DNA of 64,000 nt from Alphaproteobacteria bacterium (GCA_017983635.1 JAGOBA010000007.1:1-64000), one strand, 5' to 3'. Positions 1-8,791 are shown, numbered from the stretch's first letter. Notes: generated from the letters alone by a model not told the origin. Program-made: numbers and translations.

Positions 1-386
1 CCGACAATCGTTGCACAGATTCGGGTCAACTGGGCAGCTAGTGCTTCAAGGTCCAAGAGCGAGGGATCGCCGTTGCGCGCAATGGTGGTGCCGCTGTGAA
101 CGTCGCGCAGGAAGGCGTCTTGGATGTAGGGGATACGCTCCAGCATCTTATTTCGATCGGCGCCTTCCTCGAGCAGCAACGTGATCCCGAGATAAGCATA
201 GCGATGCAGTTCGCCGTCGATGATGACCGGGGCAACCAGCTTCGGCATCGACACACTGGGGGCCCGCGGGACGCCGATTTCGGCGGACTCTTTTTTGGGC
301 TTCTTCGCGCCGTGGCCACCGCCGCTCGCAAGCACGGGCGTCGCGCCGAGCAAACAGGAGAGCAGCAGCGCCGAAATCAAACGCAA
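1..386 (-). CDS. Putative secreted FliL-like protein (3' part cut by window edge)
   Basis: An open frame runs off the left edge; about 128 residues are visible. I chose TTG at 386 because AGGA lies about 8 nt upstream and the product then begins with a hydrophobic signal-like stretch ending near PVLAS. A Gly/Lys-rich linker follows, then PKLVAPVIIDGELHRYAYLG and a helical part with the pattern RIPYIQDAFLRDV. That 'conserved strand, then ILRDAF-like helix' layout resembles FliL, the flagellar basal-body protein that binds stator units, but similarity is weak and the end is missing. It would be the last gene of the riboflavin/thiamine operon. No other flagellar basal-body gene is adjacent. A secreted protein of unknown function is the alternative. 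Confidence 0.55.
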   Translation of the reverse strand, partial: MRLISALLLSCLLGATPVLASGGGHGAKKPKKESAEIGVPRAPSVSMPKLVAPVIIDGELHRYAYLGITLLLEEGADRNKMLERIPYIQDAFLRDVHSGTTIARNGDPSLLDLEALAAQLTRICATIV

Positions 387-396
387 ACGATAGGTC

Positions 397-495
397 CTAC
401 TTCGCGGGCTCGCCTTCGCCGTTCGCGTTCGCGTCGCGCTGTGCGCTCGAACCGAGAACCAGGATCAGCAAGATCAAAGCCATGATGAAACGCAT
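397..495 (-). CDS. Possible 32-residue membrane peptide
   Basis: ATG at 495 follows GGGAG at a normal ribosome-binding distance. The product starts MRFIMALILLILVLGSS, a hydrophobic stretch typical of a single membrane helix or signal peptide, then has a short polar tail ending GEGEPAK and a TAG stop. It sits between thiL and the FliL-like gene in the same direction, with 11 bases before the next start. It may be a real small membrane protein or a leader peptide coupled to the downstream gene. No family is recognised and the length alone gives no proof of coding. Confidence 0.4.
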   Translation of the reverse strand: MRFIMALILLILVLGSSAQRDANANGEGEPAK

Positions 496-570
496 GTCGG
501 GCACTCCCAGTTGAAGGGGATTGTGCGCCCGGCGGTTTAATAAGCCGTGAAGCGTTAATTCATTACCAAT

Positions 571-1563
571 TCAGAAATGGGTGTAGCCGGGGCGCTCAAA
601 AGCAAGCGGCTTGCCTGCCCCGTCAAAGGCTCGCACACCCTTGCCTTTGAGAACTTGCCCAATCCGCGTGAGGCGCACCTTGGCCCGGGCGGCAAGCGCG
701 TTCAGGGCCTTGGTGGCCGACCGAGGCGCGGTGAACGCGAGTTCATAGTCGTCGCCGCCGGTTACCAGATCGTGAAGGCTCACCACGCCAACCGCGAGCG
801 CCGCACCGGCGGCCTTCGAGAGCGGCACGTTCGCGATATCGATCCTGATCGCAACCCGTGACACGTCGGCAATATGGCCCAAGTCGGCAATCAAGCCGTC
901 CGAAACATCCAATGCAGCATCTGCAAGACCCACCAGGCCCCGCCCCACGCCGAGGCGCGGAAGCGGCACACGATAACGTTGGACGAGCGCGTTACGATGC
1001 GGCTCCGCGAGCGCCGCCGCTTTCCCCTGCAGCACGCGCAGCCCCAACGCCGCATCGCCGATGGTCCCGCTTACCCAAACATCGTCGCCGATCCTCGCGC
1101 CGCCCCGGGTCAGCATGCGGCCCCTTGGAACTTCGCCCAAAGCGACGATGTTGAAGGCGGTAGGGCCGGGTGTGGCCACCGTGTCACCGCCGATCAGCGA
1201 GAGTGTGTACCGCTTCTGGCTCCGCTTCAGGCCTGCCGCAAATGCCTTGAGCCAGCTGTCGTCGATCTCCGGCGCCAGCATCGCCGTCAGCAGATAGGCG
1301 CGCGGGGTTGCACCCTTCGCGGCCAAGTCGGACAGGTTCACATGCAGCGCCTTTTGGGCGATCGTCTCGGGCGGGTCCGAAGGCAAAAAATGAACGCCGG
1401 CGACGATGGCATCCGTCGTGACGACAATGTCGTGTTCGGCGCTCGGCTTCAGAAATGCGGCATCGTCACTGAGGCCCAGCGCACCCGCTTCGTTGTGGGC
1501 GAGCGGCGCGAAGATCTTGGCGATCAGATCGAATTCAGCGCTGCGCTTGCGGCCGCCGCTCAT
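571..1563 (-). CDS. thiL: Thiamine-phosphate kinase ThiL
   Basis: A 330-residue protein of the AIR synthase/ThiL family, which phosphorylates thiamine phosphate to thiamine diphosphate with ATP in the cytoplasm. The N-terminal EFDLIAKIF and LGLSDDAAFL, the VVTTDAIVAGVHF segment with its metal-binding aspartates, the LIGGDT motif and the DVSDGL motif are in family order. Length is normal for ThiL. Its start codon overlaps the end of nusB by 4 bases (ATGA), so the two are probably translationally coupled. It closes the run of cofactor genes nrdR-ribD-ribE-ribBA-ribH-nusB-thiL, a conserved alphaproteobacterial order. Confidence 0.96.
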   Translation of the reverse strand: MSGGRKRSAEFDLIAKIFAPLAHNEAGALGLSDDAAFLKPSAEHDIVVTTDAIVAGVHFLPSDPPETIAQKALHVNLSDLAAKGATPRAYLLTAMLAPEIDDSWLKAFAAGLKRSQKRYTLSLIGGDTVATPGPTAFNIVALGEVPRGRMLTRGGARIGDDVWVSGTIGDAALGLRVLQGKAAALAEPHRNALVQRYRVPLPRLGVGRGLVGLADAALDVSDGLIADLGHIADVSRVAIRIDIANVPLSKAAGAALAVGVVSLHDLVTGGDDYELAFTAPRSATKALNALAARAKVRLTRIGQVLKGKGVRAFDGAGKPLAFERPGYTHF

Positions 1564-2069
1564 TGCTCGACAGGCGGCGCGGTTTCTTCAGGCCGGTGCG
1601 CGCGGGCAAGGCGGCTGAGCACACCGCCCAAAAACGCAATCTCGTCGCCGGCGAAGAACGCGGCGGCGATGGTCATGTATTCATGGACAATCACGCGAGC
1701 GCCGACCGTTGGCTCGGAGATCAACTCGAATGTGGACGAGCGCATGATCGCGCGCATCGTGGGGTCGATACGATTGAACGGCCACTCTTTCGGCATGGCA
1801 CGCGCGAGCTCGCGGTCGATCTCCTGTTGACGCTCAACCACGCCACGCACCAAGCCGACAAAGTATTTTTCATCGGCCTCGGCATACTGCTCGCCTTCGA
1901 TTTCCTTGCCTAAGCGGTGTTCGATGAACTCGCGCAGAGCTGCCTCGGAGTCTTGATTCGACAGTTCCATTTGATAAAGCGCCTGGACGGCCGCCATGCG
2001 CGAAGCGCTGCGCGAGCGCCCTTGGCTGCGCCGCTTCGGACGGTACGGTTGACCCTTCTTCTTGGTCAT
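1560..2069 (-). CDS. nusB: Transcription antitermination factor NusB
   Basis: 169 residues. The basic N-terminal extension (Lys/Arg/Ser-rich to about residue 24) precedes the NusB fold, beginning [17 protein letters not shown]; the C-terminal part includes [26 protein letters not shown], the helix pair typical of the family. NusB pairs with NusE (S10) on boxA RNA in rRNA antitermination. The ATG overlaps the ribH stop by 4 bases, and the downstream end overlaps thiL by 4 bases. An internal start at a Met inside the extension is possible, but the overlap with ribH supports the start used here. Confidence 0.95.
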   Translation of the reverse strand: MTKKKGQPYRPKRRSQGRSRSASRMAAVQALYQMELSNQDSEAALREFIEHRLGKEIEGEQYAEADEKYFVGLVRGVVERQQEIDRELARAMPKEWPFNRIDPTMRAIMRSSTFELISEPTVGARVIVHEYMTIAAAFFAGDEIAFLGGVLSRLARAHRPEETAPPVEQ

Positions 2070-2518
2070 TTGCGCCCGACACCCAGCTGCTGGCGCAGCG
2101 CCAGCATGGCAAGCGCGGCCTTCGCGGCGTTGGCACCTTTGTCTTCGACACGATCGGCGTTCGTGCGTGCCAACGCTTGATCCTCGTTCTCGACCGTCAG
2201 AATGCCGTTTCCGATCGCGATGCGCTGATGAACCGCCAACTCCATCAAGCCGCGGGCGGATTCGTTCGAGACGATCTCGTAGTGCGTGGTCTCGCCGCGA
2301 ATGACGCAGCCCAATGCGACAAAGGCGTCGTAGGCTTGGCCTGCCGCGTGCCCGGCTGCATTGGCCATGGCGATCGCGCCTGGAATTTCGAGCGCGCCGG
2401 GAACCGTGATGACATTGAAGTCGACATTGGCCGCCTTCAACACCGCCGACGCGCTCTTCAGAAGAGCGTCGGAGATGTTCGCGTAATAACGCGCCTCGAC
2501 GATGAGAATTTTGGTCAT
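2066..2518 (-). CDS. ribH: 6,7-dimethyl-8-ribityllumazine synthase RibH
   Basis: 150 residues, the usual length. It condenses 5-amino-6-ribitylaminouracil with 3,4-dihydroxy-2-butanone 4-phosphate to give lumazine, the substrate of riboflavin synthase. Visible motifs are [17 protein letters not shown] at the start, [26 protein letters not shown] with the catalytic His, and [15 protein letters not shown] near the end. It follows ribBA by only 3 bases, so the two enzymes supplying and using the butanone phosphate are adjacent. Confidence 0.97.
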   Translation of the reverse strand: MTKILIVEARYYANISDALLKSASAVLKAANVDFNVITVPGALEIPGAIAMANAAGHAAGQAYDAFVALGCVIRGETTHYEIVSNESARGLMELAVHQRIAIGNGILTVENEDQALARTNADRVEDKGANAAKAALAMLALRQQLGVGRK

Positions 2519-2521
2519 TGT

Positions 2522-3652
2522 TCAGCTTCCATAACGCGAACCGACCATCTGCGTGCCGACGACGCGCAGGCCGTAGCCTTCGAGACCGACGATCTGCTTT
2601 GAGGCGGAATTCGTGAGCAGCACCATATCGCGCACGCCCAGGTCCAGCAGAATCTGGGCACCGACGCCGTATTCCTTCAAACGGCGCGGCATTGTCTCCG
2701 GTTGCGGCTGTTTGCGCAGGAGGAGATCGGAGATGTAAGTGCTGCGGCTCTCGCGGATGAGGACCACGACGCCACGCCCCGCCTTGTCGACGGCTTCCAT
2801 GGAGCGGGTGAGAACATCGTCGCGCCCGCCGCGCACCGCCAACAGATCATCGAAGAGATTAACCGCGTGCATGCGGACGAGCACGGGACCGCCCGTTGCC
2901 ACGTCGCCTTTCACCAGCGCGATGTGCTCGGCGTATTCGACCGTGTTCACGTACAGCATCATCTTGAACTTGCCGCCGTGATGGCTGTCGATCTCGGTCT
3001 CGACGGAACGGGTGATGAAGTGATCGTTGCGGCGGCGATAGGCGATCAGGTCCGCGATGGTGCCGACCTTCATACCGTGCAGCTGCGCGAACTTCACTAG
3101 GTCGGGCAAACGCGCCATCGTGCCGTCGTCGTTCATGACCTCGCAGATCACGCCGGACGGAATCAGACCCGCGAGGCGCGAGATATCGACGGCCGCTTCC
3201 GTGTGGCCCGCGCGCACGAGGACGCCGCCGCGGCGCGCCACGAGCGGGAAGACGTGCCCCGGTGTCACGATATCTGTTGGACCCTTGCTAGGATCGATAG
3301 CGACGGCGATGGTCCGCGCCCGATCGTGCGCGGAGATGCCGGTCGTCACCCCTTCCTTCGCTTCGATCGACACCGTGAACGCAGTTTGATGAACCGTCCC
3401 GTTGTCGCGCGACATCATTGGAAGTTTCAGCCTCTCGGCGCGCTCTTCCGTGACGGCGAGGCAAACGAGGCCGCGCGCGTGCTTGGCCATGAAGTTGATT
3501 GCGTCCGGCGTCGCCATTTGCGCCGGGATGATGACGTCGCCTTCGTTCTCGCGATCCTCGGCGTCGACGAGGATGAACATGCGGCCGTTGCGCGCGTCCT
3601 CGATGATCTCCTCGGGCGAGGCGATGAAGTCGTGGAATTCGCCCTTTGTCAT
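2522..3652 (-). CDS. ribBA: 3,4-dihydroxy-2-butanone 4-phosphate synthase with degenerate GTP cyclohydrolase II domain (RibBA)
   Basis: 376 residues. Residues to about 205 form an intact RibB domain ([41 protein letters not shown]), which makes dihydroxybutanone phosphate from ribulose 5-phosphate. The remainder aligns in layout with GTP cyclohydrolase II ([40 protein letters not shown]), but the zinc-binding cysteines and the QEGRGIGL motif are absent; the domain contains no cysteine there. By family knowledge it should therefore make only the four-carbon unit, with GTP cyclohydrolase II encoded elsewhere. The start overlaps the ribE stop by 4 bases. Confidence 0.93.
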   Translation of the reverse strand: MTKGEFHDFIASPEEIIEDARNGRMFILVDAEDRENEGDVIIPAQMATPDAINFMAKHARGLVCLAVTEERAERLKLPMMSRDNGTVHQTAFTVSIEAKEGVTTGISAHDRARTIAVAIDPSKGPTDIVTPGHVFPLVARRGGVLVRAGHTEAAVDISRLAGLIPSGVICEVMNDDGTMARLPDLVKFAQLHGMKVGTIADLIAYRRRNDHFITRSVETEIDSHHGGKFKMMLYVNTVEYAEHIALVKGDVATGGPVLVRMHAVNLFDDLLAVRGGRDDVLTRSMEAVDKAGRGVVVLIRESRSTYISDLLLRKQPQPETMPRRLKEYGVGAQILLDLGVRDMVLLTNSASKQIVGLEGYGLRVVGTQMVGSRYGS

Positions 3653-4248
3653 GCGAACTCCTTCAGACGCGCGAGGTAGCGCGCGAGCATGTCGATTTCG
3701 ATGTTGACCTTGTCGCCCGCCTTGATACCGCCCCAGGTCGTGACCTTGGCGGTGTGCGGGATGATGTTCACGCCGAAGGTCGTGCCGTCGACTTCGTTGA
3801 CGGTAAGCGACGTGCCTTCGACGCAGATCGAGCCCTTGGCGGCGATGAATTTCGCCAACTGTTTTGGCGCACGAATCTTGTAGCGCGTCGAGTCACCGTC
3901 CGGCGTCACGGACACAACGTCGCCAACCCCATCGACATGACCGCTGACGATATGGCCGCCGATTTCCTCGCCCACTTTCAGCGAACGTTCCAGGTTGACG
4001 CGCGATCCGGCGGCCCAAGCGCCCAACGTGGTTTTCGACAGCGTCTCGGCCGAAGCCTCGACCGAGAACCACGCATCGCCTTCCTTGCCGCCCTTGGCGA
4101 TGACGGTCAGGCACGGGCCCGAGCACGCGATCGACGCGCCGATCGCGATCGTCGCCGGATCGAAGGCGGTCGCGATCTTGATCGTCGTGTCGCCGCGCTT
4201 GGTGATGAGCTGCACGGTGCCGACGTCGGTTATGATACCGGTGAACAT
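3649..4248 (-). CDS. ribE: Riboflavin synthase, alpha subunit
   Basis: 199 residues with two lumazine-binding repeats. It begins MFTGIITDVGTVQLI, the signature start of the family, and has the second-repeat pattern GGHIVSGHVDGVG, then VEGTSLTVNEVD. It dismutates two lumazines into riboflavin and a pyrimidine that returns to the RibH step. Twelve bases separate it from the upstream ribD, and its stop overlaps the ribBA start. Length and motifs are ordinary. Confidence 0.97.
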   Translation of the reverse strand: MFTGIITDVGTVQLITKRGDTTIKIATAFDPATIAIGASIACSGPCLTVIAKGGKEGDAWFSVEASAETLSKTTLGAWAAGSRVNLERSLKVGEEIGGHIVSGHVDGVGDVVSVTPDGDSTRYKIRAPKQLAKFIAAKGSICVEGTSLTVNEVDGTTFGVNIIPHTAKVTTWGGIKAGDKVNIEIDMLARYLARLKEFA

Positions 4249-4260
4249 GGGCTGAGAGTA

Positions 4261-5337
4261 TTAGGTGGGCGTGCGATAAACTTCCAGCACGTCTTCTCCG
4301 AGGCACATTGTCTCTTCGCGGACAAAGCGCGGTAAATCCCCAAGCGCCGCCGTGCCCAGCGACGTTACGGCCGACACGCCGTCGCCCATAAGAGACGGCG
4401 CGCGGTACCAATACAGGCGGTCGACAAGCCGCGCCTTCAGCAGCGATGAAGCCAGCGTCGCTCCGCCTTCGACAAGAACGCGCGTTAAGCCTTCGGCGGC
4501 GACCGCTTTCAGTGCCGCTGAAAGGTCGACGCGCGAAAGCGTGGCGCCGACTTCGATCACCTTGACGCCCTTGCCGCGCAACGCCGCTACGGCGGCAGGC
4601 TCTGCGGCCGGCGAGGTCAGCAGCCACACCGGCTGGGTCATTGCGGTGGTAACCAACTTCGACGTGAGTTCAAGGCGGGCGGCCGAATCGACCACGATCC
4701 GGACGAGCCCGGTCGCGTTCACACCCGGCAACCGGCAGGTCAGCTCGGCATCGTCGGCCAGCGCGGTGCCGATGCCGACCATGATCGCGTCGTGCTGGCT
4801 GCGCAGCAGGTGGCCGTGCGCGCGGGCACGATCACCCGTAATCCAGCGGCTTTCACCACTTAGGAGCGCGATGCGGCTATCGAGCGTTGTTGCAAGTTTG
4901 AGCGTGACGGACGGGCGTTCGCGCTGAATGCGGGAGAGAAAACCGGCATTTAGCGCGCGCGCTTCGGCTGCGAGCACGCCGGCTCGAAGTTCGATGCCGG
5001 CGGCCTGCAATATCGCGTGGCCTTTGCCGGCAACGCGGCTGTCGGGATCATCGAGCGCGCTCACCACGCGCGTGACACCGGCATCGATCAAGGCTTGAGC
5101 ACACGGCGGCGTTTGACCTTGGTGGGCGCAGGGTTCGAGCGAGACATACGCCGTCGCCCCCTTTGCGCGGGCGCCGGCTTGGCGCAGCGCTTGCGTTTCG
5201 GCGTGCGGGCGACCGCCGTCTTGCGTCCAGCCGCGCCCCGCGATGTGGCCGGCTTCGTCAACGATCACGCAGCCAACCGCCGGATTCGGCCAGACGCGGC
5301 CCAGACCACGCCGCGCCAGCGTTAGCGCGAGAGCCAT
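4261..5337 (-). CDS. ribD: Bifunctional deaminase/reductase RibD
   Basis: 358 residues. The N-terminal zinc deaminase has HAETQAL and EPCAHQGQTPPC; the C-terminal reductase starts near SVTLKLATTLDSRIAL and includes VEGGATLASSLL. It converts the diaminopyrimidine product of GTP cyclohydrolase II into the ribitylaminouracil used by RibH. The ATG at 5337 is the first ATG, but family members usually carry a few more residues; the in-frame codons just upstream read NDERF, which fits the family N-terminus, so an unusual earlier start close to the nrdR stop is possible. It lies 35 bases after nrdR. Confidence 0.95.
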   Translation of the reverse strand: MALALTLARRGLGRVWPNPAVGCVIVDEAGHIAGRGWTQDGGRPHAETQALRQAGARAKGATAYVSLEPCAHQGQTPPCAQALIDAGVTRVVSALDDPDSRVAGKGHAILQAAGIELRAGVLAAEARALNAGFLSRIQRERPSVTLKLATTLDSRIALLSGESRWITGDRARAHGHLLRSQHDAIMVGIGTALADDAELTCRLPGVNATGLVRIVVDSAARLELTSKLVTTAMTQPVWLLTSPAAEPAAVAALRGKGVKVIEVGATLSRVDLSAALKAVAAEGLTRVLVEGGATLASSLLKARLVDRLYWYRAPSLMGDGVSAVTSLGTAALGDLPRFVREETMCLGEDVLEVYRTPT

Positions 5338-5372
5338 GAAGCGTTCGTCGTTGCTTTCGTCCGCGCGCGTGG

Positions 5373-5840
5373 TCAGTCGCCTTTGCCTTCGGGTTCGTTC
5401 AATTGCCCGATGATGTTCTCAAAGTCTTTGGCTTCGCGGAAGTTCTTATACACTGAGGCAAAGCGCACATAAGCAACGGTGTCGAGGTTGCTCAAGCCTT
5501 GCATGACGAGTTCGCCGATGGTGGACGAGGGAATCTCGGTCTCGCCCGAGCTCTCCAAGCGGCGCACGATGCCGTTGACCATGCGCTCGACGCGCTCCGG
5601 CTCGACCGGACGCTTACGGATCGCATGCTGGATCGATCGCATCAACTTGTCGCGATCAAAGGGCAGACGGCGGCCGCTCTTCTTGATAACAATCAAGTCG
5701 CGCAACTGCACCCGCTCGAACGTGGTGAAGCGGGCACCACAAGCAGGACACACGCGGCGGCGGCGGATAGCAGCATTATCCTCCGTCGGCCGGCTGTCCT
5801 TCACTTGCGTGTCGTCGTGCTGGCAGAATGGGCATCTCAT
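5373..5840 (-). CDS. nrdR: Transcriptional repressor NrdR
   Basis: 155 residues. The N-terminal zinc ribbon has Cys3, Cys6, Cys31 and Cys34 ([15 protein letters not shown]), followed by an ATP-cone domain ([26 protein letters not shown]). NrdR represses ribonucleotide reductase genes according to the bound ATP/dATP. It is the first gene of the minus-strand cluster ending in thiL. Its N-terminus follows a GC-rich leader at 5841 onward. Confidence 0.97.
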   Translation of the reverse strand: MRCPFCQHDDTQVKDSRPTEDNAAIRRRRVCPACGARFTTFERVQLRDLIVIKKSGRRLPFDRDKLMRSIQHAIRKRPVEPERVERMVNGIVRRLESSGETEIPSSTIGELVMQGLSNLDTVAYVRFASVYKNFREAKDFENIIGQLNEPEGKGD

Positions 5841-6265
5841 CGCGCCGTAGCTCCCCCTGCGTTCCCTACCCGGGATTGTATCCGTAGAAGCCTCAACCTA
5901 CGACGCAACACAAGCATTTGATCGGGCCGCTTTCAATCCCGCTATTACTATTGTCGCTAAGACATACGGTTAAGAAACGCCCGGCCACACCGCGGCAAGA
6001 TCCGAAGAGCGCTTCGTTTGTAGATGGCGGCACCCACCCTGGCTTTGACGGCAATAGTCTGTGGTGAAAACGGGCAGCTGGACAGGCATTCGGCCTATGA
6101 AGCCCTCAGATGTTTCAGGGGGATATTCTATGTTCGTCTTGTAATTCGGCACAGATTTGGCACATTGAGAGCGATAGAAATACAATCCGTAACTTGACAC
6201 GCAAGTGCAGTTCACTGCTTCACTTCCAATAACTCAGGCATTCCCATCAACTTAGGGCCCCCTCG
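5841..6265. other. 425-base divergent intergenic region
   Basis: This gap separates the divergently transcribed nrdR and mucR genes and so should hold both promoters. I see a sigma-70-like promoter toward mucR (annotated separately) and a second TTGACA at 6194 without a convincing -10. The stretch around 6030 contains GGCGGCACCCACCCTGGC, which can fold but was not assigned to an RNA family. No credible reading frame was found; the only longer frame there lacks any protein-like pattern. Confidence 0.5.
6157..6186 (+). promoter_or_regulatory. Candidate sigma-70 promoter of mucR
   Basis: TTGGCA (-35) at 6157 is separated by 18 bases from TACAAT (-10) at 6181, about 80 bases before the mucR start. 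Both hexamers differ from consensus by one or two bases. Assignment rests on sequence match only. Confidence 0.35.
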
Positions 6266-6721
6266 ATGAGCGACAGCAAGACAGATAACGGCAAATCGAC
6301 GGATCACCTGCTGCAGCTTGCAACAGGGATCGTGTCTTCTTACGTGAGCCACAACCAAGTGCCGATGGCGGAGGTTCCGACCATCTTGAAAAGCGTACAC
6401 TCCGTACTCGCCGGCTTGGTCAGCGGCACCATCACCGACACCGGATCGGCAACGAAGCCGGCGGTTCCGGTCAAGAAGTCGATCGGCGACGATTTCATCA
6501 TCTGTTTGGAAGACGGCAAGAAGTTGAAGATGCTGAAACGCTATCTGCGCTCGAACTTCAACATGTCGCCTGAAGAGTATCGTGCGAAGTGGGGTCTGCC
6601 GGCCGACTACCCCATGGTCGCCCCCGCCTATGCCCGCCAGCGCTCGGAGTTTGCGAAGAAGATCGGCCTTGGCCGCGTCCCCGCCAGCACCGGCCGCGGA
6701 CGGCGCAAGAAAGCCGCGTAA
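6266..6721 (+). CDS. mucR: Ros/MucR family transcriptional regulator lacking most zinc ligands
   Basis: 151 residues. The N-terminal half (HLLQLATGIVSSYVSHNQV) matches the oligomerisation part, and the C-terminal half has CLEDGKKLKMLKRYL, MSPEEYRAKWGLPADYPMVAP and a basic tail (GRGRRKKAA), as in MucR. These regulators bind AT-rich DNA and control exopolysaccharide, motility and cell-cycle genes in alphaproteobacteria. In Ros the finger uses two Cys and two His; here only Cys80 is kept, the others falling on Asp83, Tyr93 and about Phe98. Zinc-free members exist (the Mesorhizobium Ml proteins), so function is plausible. It could act on the exopolysaccharide locus of this window, but that is inference. 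Confidence 0.92.
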   Translation: MSDSKTDNGKSTDHLLQLATGIVSSYVSHNQVPMAEVPTILKSVHSVLAGLVSGTITDTGSATKPAVPVKKSIGDDFIICLEDGKKLKMLKRYLRSNFNMSPEEYRAKWGLPADYPMVAPAYARQRSEFAKKIGLGRVPASTGRGRRKKAA

Positions 6722-6739
6722 GCTTCGTTTCGATCAAGC

Positions 6740-6779
6740 AAAGCGGCGGCGCCTACTCGGTGCCGCCGCTTTTCTTTTT
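6740..6779 (+). terminator. Rho-independent terminator of mucR
   Basis: An 11-bp perfect stem (AAAGCGGCGGC with its complement ending at 6772) around an 11-base loop is followed by TTTCTTTTTC. It overlaps the last codons and stop of the convergent small gene at 6753-6950. Confidence 0.8.
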
Positions 6780-6950
6780 CATCACATAGTCGAGCTTTGC
6801 GCGCGCCAGCCGCTCGATGTCGGAGCGCGCGGCGGTCGTTGGGGCGATGAAGCTGACCTCGGTTCCGGTCGCTTCGTCCACGGCCGTGACTTTGAGCGAC
6901 GAGCCGATGCTCGTCATCTCCAGAATGATACCGCCCCGATCAGGCGGCAC
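6753..6950 (-). CDS. Small conserved protein downstream of hemA (DUF6898-like)
   Basis: 65 residues starting [21 protein letters not shown]. The core ([17 protein letters not shown], then [15 protein letters not shown]) looks like a compact beta sheet and a helix with no signal or membrane segment. It overlaps the 3' end of hemA by 11 bases, so it is translated from the same message. I recall such ORFs next to alphaproteobacterial hemA under a domain-of-unknown-function name, but I cannot confirm the family number here. Function unknown. Confidence 0.7.
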   Translation of the reverse strand: MPPDRGGIILEMTSIGSSLKVTAVDEATGTEVSFIAPTTAARSDIERLARAKLDYVMKKKSGGTE

Positions 6951-8151
6951 GTTTGATGTTGAGCCGCGACCAGGCGCTATCCAACGCCGAGATAAGCGTG
7001 CGCATCTTGTCGTCGTCGTGAAACGGCGACGGGGTTAGGCGCAGCCGCTCCGTGCCGCGCGGCACGGTCGGATAGTTGATCGGCTGCACGTAGATCGCGT
7101 GTTCGTGCAGCAGAATGTCGGACACGTGCTTACAGCTGACCGGATCGCCGACAAGCAGCGGCACAATGTGGCTGACCGACGGCATCACCGGAAGCCCGGC
7201 TTCGCGCAGCAGCTTCTTCAACGTGGCCGCACGTTCCTGGTGGCGCGCGCGTTCGACCTGACTGCCCTTCAGGTGCCGCACGCTCGCCAGCGCGCCGGCA
7301 GCGAGCACCGGCGGGATTGAGGTCGTGAAGATGAAGCCGGGCGCGAAACTACGCACGACGTCGACAAACTGCGAGGTAGCGGCGATGTAGCCGCCCATGA
7401 CGCCGAACGCCTTGGCCAGCGTGCCGTTGATGATATCGACTTGCTGCATGACGCCGTCGCGCTCGGCGACGCCCGCGCCGCGGTGGCCGTAGAGGCCGAC
7501 GGCGTGCACTTCGTCCAGATAGGTCAGCGCCCCAAAGCGCTTCGCGAGCGCGCAGATCTCGCCGATCGGCGAGATGTCGCCGTCCATGGAGTAGACGGAC
7601 TCGAAAGCGATAATCTTCGCCGCCGCCGGATCGGCGCGCAGCAGGAGCTCTTCCAGGTGCTTCACATCGTTATGTCGCCACACCTGACGCTGCGCCTTTG
7701 ACCGGCGCATCCCTTCGATCATCGAAGCGTGATTGAGCTCGTCCGAGAAAATAATGCAGTTCGGCAGCACGTTGCCGAGCGTCGCCAGCGTCGCGTCGTT
7801 CGCGATGTAGCCCGACGTGAACAGCAGCGCCGCCTCCTTACCGTGCAAGTCGGCAAGCTCGCGCTCCAGTTCCACGTGATAGTGCGTCGTGCCCGAGATG
7901 TTGCGGGTGCCGCCCGACCCTGCCCCGGCCGTGTCGATGGCCTCATGCATGGCCTTCAGCAGGATGGGGTTCTGCCCCATGCCCAGGTAGTCGTTGGAAC
8001 ACCAAACGGTGATCGGGCGCTCGCCCAGGCCGGTGTGATGGGTCGCCTCCGGGAAGGCCCCGCGGCGGCGCACAATGTCGGCGAAGACGCGGTAGCGTCC
8101 TTCCCGTTTCACCTGCGCAAGTGCTTGAGAAAACTGGCTTTCGTAGTCCAT
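6940..8151 (-). CDS. hemA: 5-aminolevulinate synthase HemA
   Basis: 403 residues, usual length. This PLP enzyme condenses glycine with succinyl-CoA, the first step of heme synthesis in alphaproteobacteria. Motifs: [14 protein letters not shown] near the start, [35 protein letters not shown] with the PLP-pairing Asp, and [15 protein letters not shown] with the Schiff-base Lys. An inverted repeat lies in its leader (8168-8185). hemB is 5 kb away on the other strand, and a HemG-like flavodoxin is at 28.7 kb. Confidence 0.97.
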   Translation of the reverse strand: MDYESQFSQALAQVKREGRYRVFADIVRRRGAFPEATHHTGLGERPITVWCSNDYLGMGQNPILLKAMHEAIDTAGAGSGGTRNISGTTHYHVELERELADLHGKEAALLFTSGYIANDATLATLGNVLPNCIIFSDELNHASMIEGMRRSKAQRQVWRHNDVKHLEELLLRADPAAAKIIAFESVYSMDGDISPIGEICALAKRFGALTYLDEVHAVGLYGHRGAGVAERDGVMQQVDIINGTLAKAFGVMGGYIAATSQFVDVVRSFAPGFIFTTSIPPVLAAGALASVRHLKGSQVERARHQERAATLKKLLREAGLPVMPSVSHIVPLLVGDPVSCKHVSDILLHEHAIYVQPINYPTVPRGTERLRLTPSPFHDDDKMRTLISALDSAWSRLNIKRAA

Positions 8152-8167
8152 TCCGCGAACCGGCCGG

Positions 8168-8185
8168 GCTGACTCTGTGGTCAGC
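8168..8185. promoter_or_regulatory. Inverted repeat in the hemA leader
   Basis: GCTGAC and GTCAGC are separated by 6 bases, ending 17 bases upstream of the hemA ATG. It could be an operator or an RNA hairpin near the ribosome-binding site. Short repeats like this arise by chance fairly often. Confidence 0.25.
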
Positions 8186-8230
8186 TAAGTAAAGCGCCAG
8201 CGGGAACAAGAAGCCAGTGCGTTTTGTCGC

Positions 8231-8257
8231 AGCGCCGGGTCAAAAAAGCCCGGCGCT
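8231..8257 (-). terminator. Hairpin after the LdtR-like gene
   Basis: A 9-bp perfect stem (AGCGCCGGG and complement) encloses a 9-base loop rich in T on the minus strand. It stands 22 bases after the regulator's stop and before hemA. The T run is in the loop rather than after the stem, so it is an atypical terminator and may instead act as an attenuator or processing site. Confidence 0.4.
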
Positions 8258-8278
8258 TTTGCGAACCGTTCGCAAGCG

Positions 8279-8791
8279 TTAGAGACGATAGCGGACCTGG
8301 TCGAGCCAGAAGCGCTCAAGACGTTGCAGCGCCTTGTTCAAGGTCACGAATTCGGAGATCTGCAAGCCGCCGGACGGCTCGACAAGGTGAACGTGACGAT
8401 CGAAGAGGCCGGCCACGATTTTGCGAATACCCTTGCCCTTGTCGGTCAAGCTTACGCGCACGGAGCGGCGATCGCTCTCGGAGCGCACGTGGTTGATGTA
8501 GCCGCCTTCGACCAGCTTCTTGAGATTGTAGGACACGTTCGAGCCCAGATAGTGGCCGCGCGTGCGCAGTTCGCCCGCGGTCAATTCCTGCTCGCCGATG
8601 TTGAACAGCAGCAGCGCTTGGACGCTGTTCACGTCGGGCTGACCGACGCGCTCAAGCTCATCCTTGATGACATCGAGCAATTGGCGGTGCAAACGCTCCA
8701 CCAAGTTCAAACACTCGAGATAACGCAGCTTGACGCTGCCGTCCTCGTGTTGAGTCTCGCCCGCATTACGCGCGGTTGCCGTTACGCTCAT
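8279..8791 (-). CDS. MarR-type winged-helix regulator, LdtR-like
   Basis: 170 residues. After a short polar N-terminus comes RYLECLNLVERLHRQLLDVIKDELERVG, the dimer helix, then SVQALLLFNIGEQELTAGELRTRGHYLGSNVSYNLKKLVEGGYI, a helix-turn-helix with recognition helix, and the wing RSESDRRSVRVSLTDKG. The pattern matches the alphaproteobacterial LdtR group, which controls an L,D-transpeptidase and stress genes in Liberibacter and rhizobia. No L,D-transpeptidase is adjacent here. It is on the same strand as hemA but separated by 127 bases and a hairpin, so a shared transcript is uncertain. Confidence 0.88.
   Translation of the reverse strand: MSVTATARNAGETQHEDGSVKLRYLECLNLVERLHRQLLDVIKDELERVGQPDVNSVQALLLFNIGEQELTAGELRTRGHYLGSNVSYNLKKLVEGGYINHVRSESDRRSVRVSLTDKGKGIRKIVAGLFDRHVHLVEPSGGLQISEFVTLNKALQRLERFWLDQVRYRL

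Noticed and set aside
2519..3700. FMN riboswitch ahead of ribBA or ribE
   Set aside because: The genes overlap or abut within the operon, leaving no room for the roughly 140-base element, and the conserved FMN-box bases were not seen upstream of nrdR.
6010..6110. Possible 6S-like or other small RNA near GGCGGCACCCACC
   Set aside because: A short hairpin-capable stretch only; I could not build the closing stem and central bubble of 6S RNA. A covariance-model search would decide.
5970..6215. 81-residue minus-strand open frame in the nrdR-mucR gap
   Set aside because: No ribosome-binding site, no recognisable pattern, and it covers the region expected to hold two promoters.
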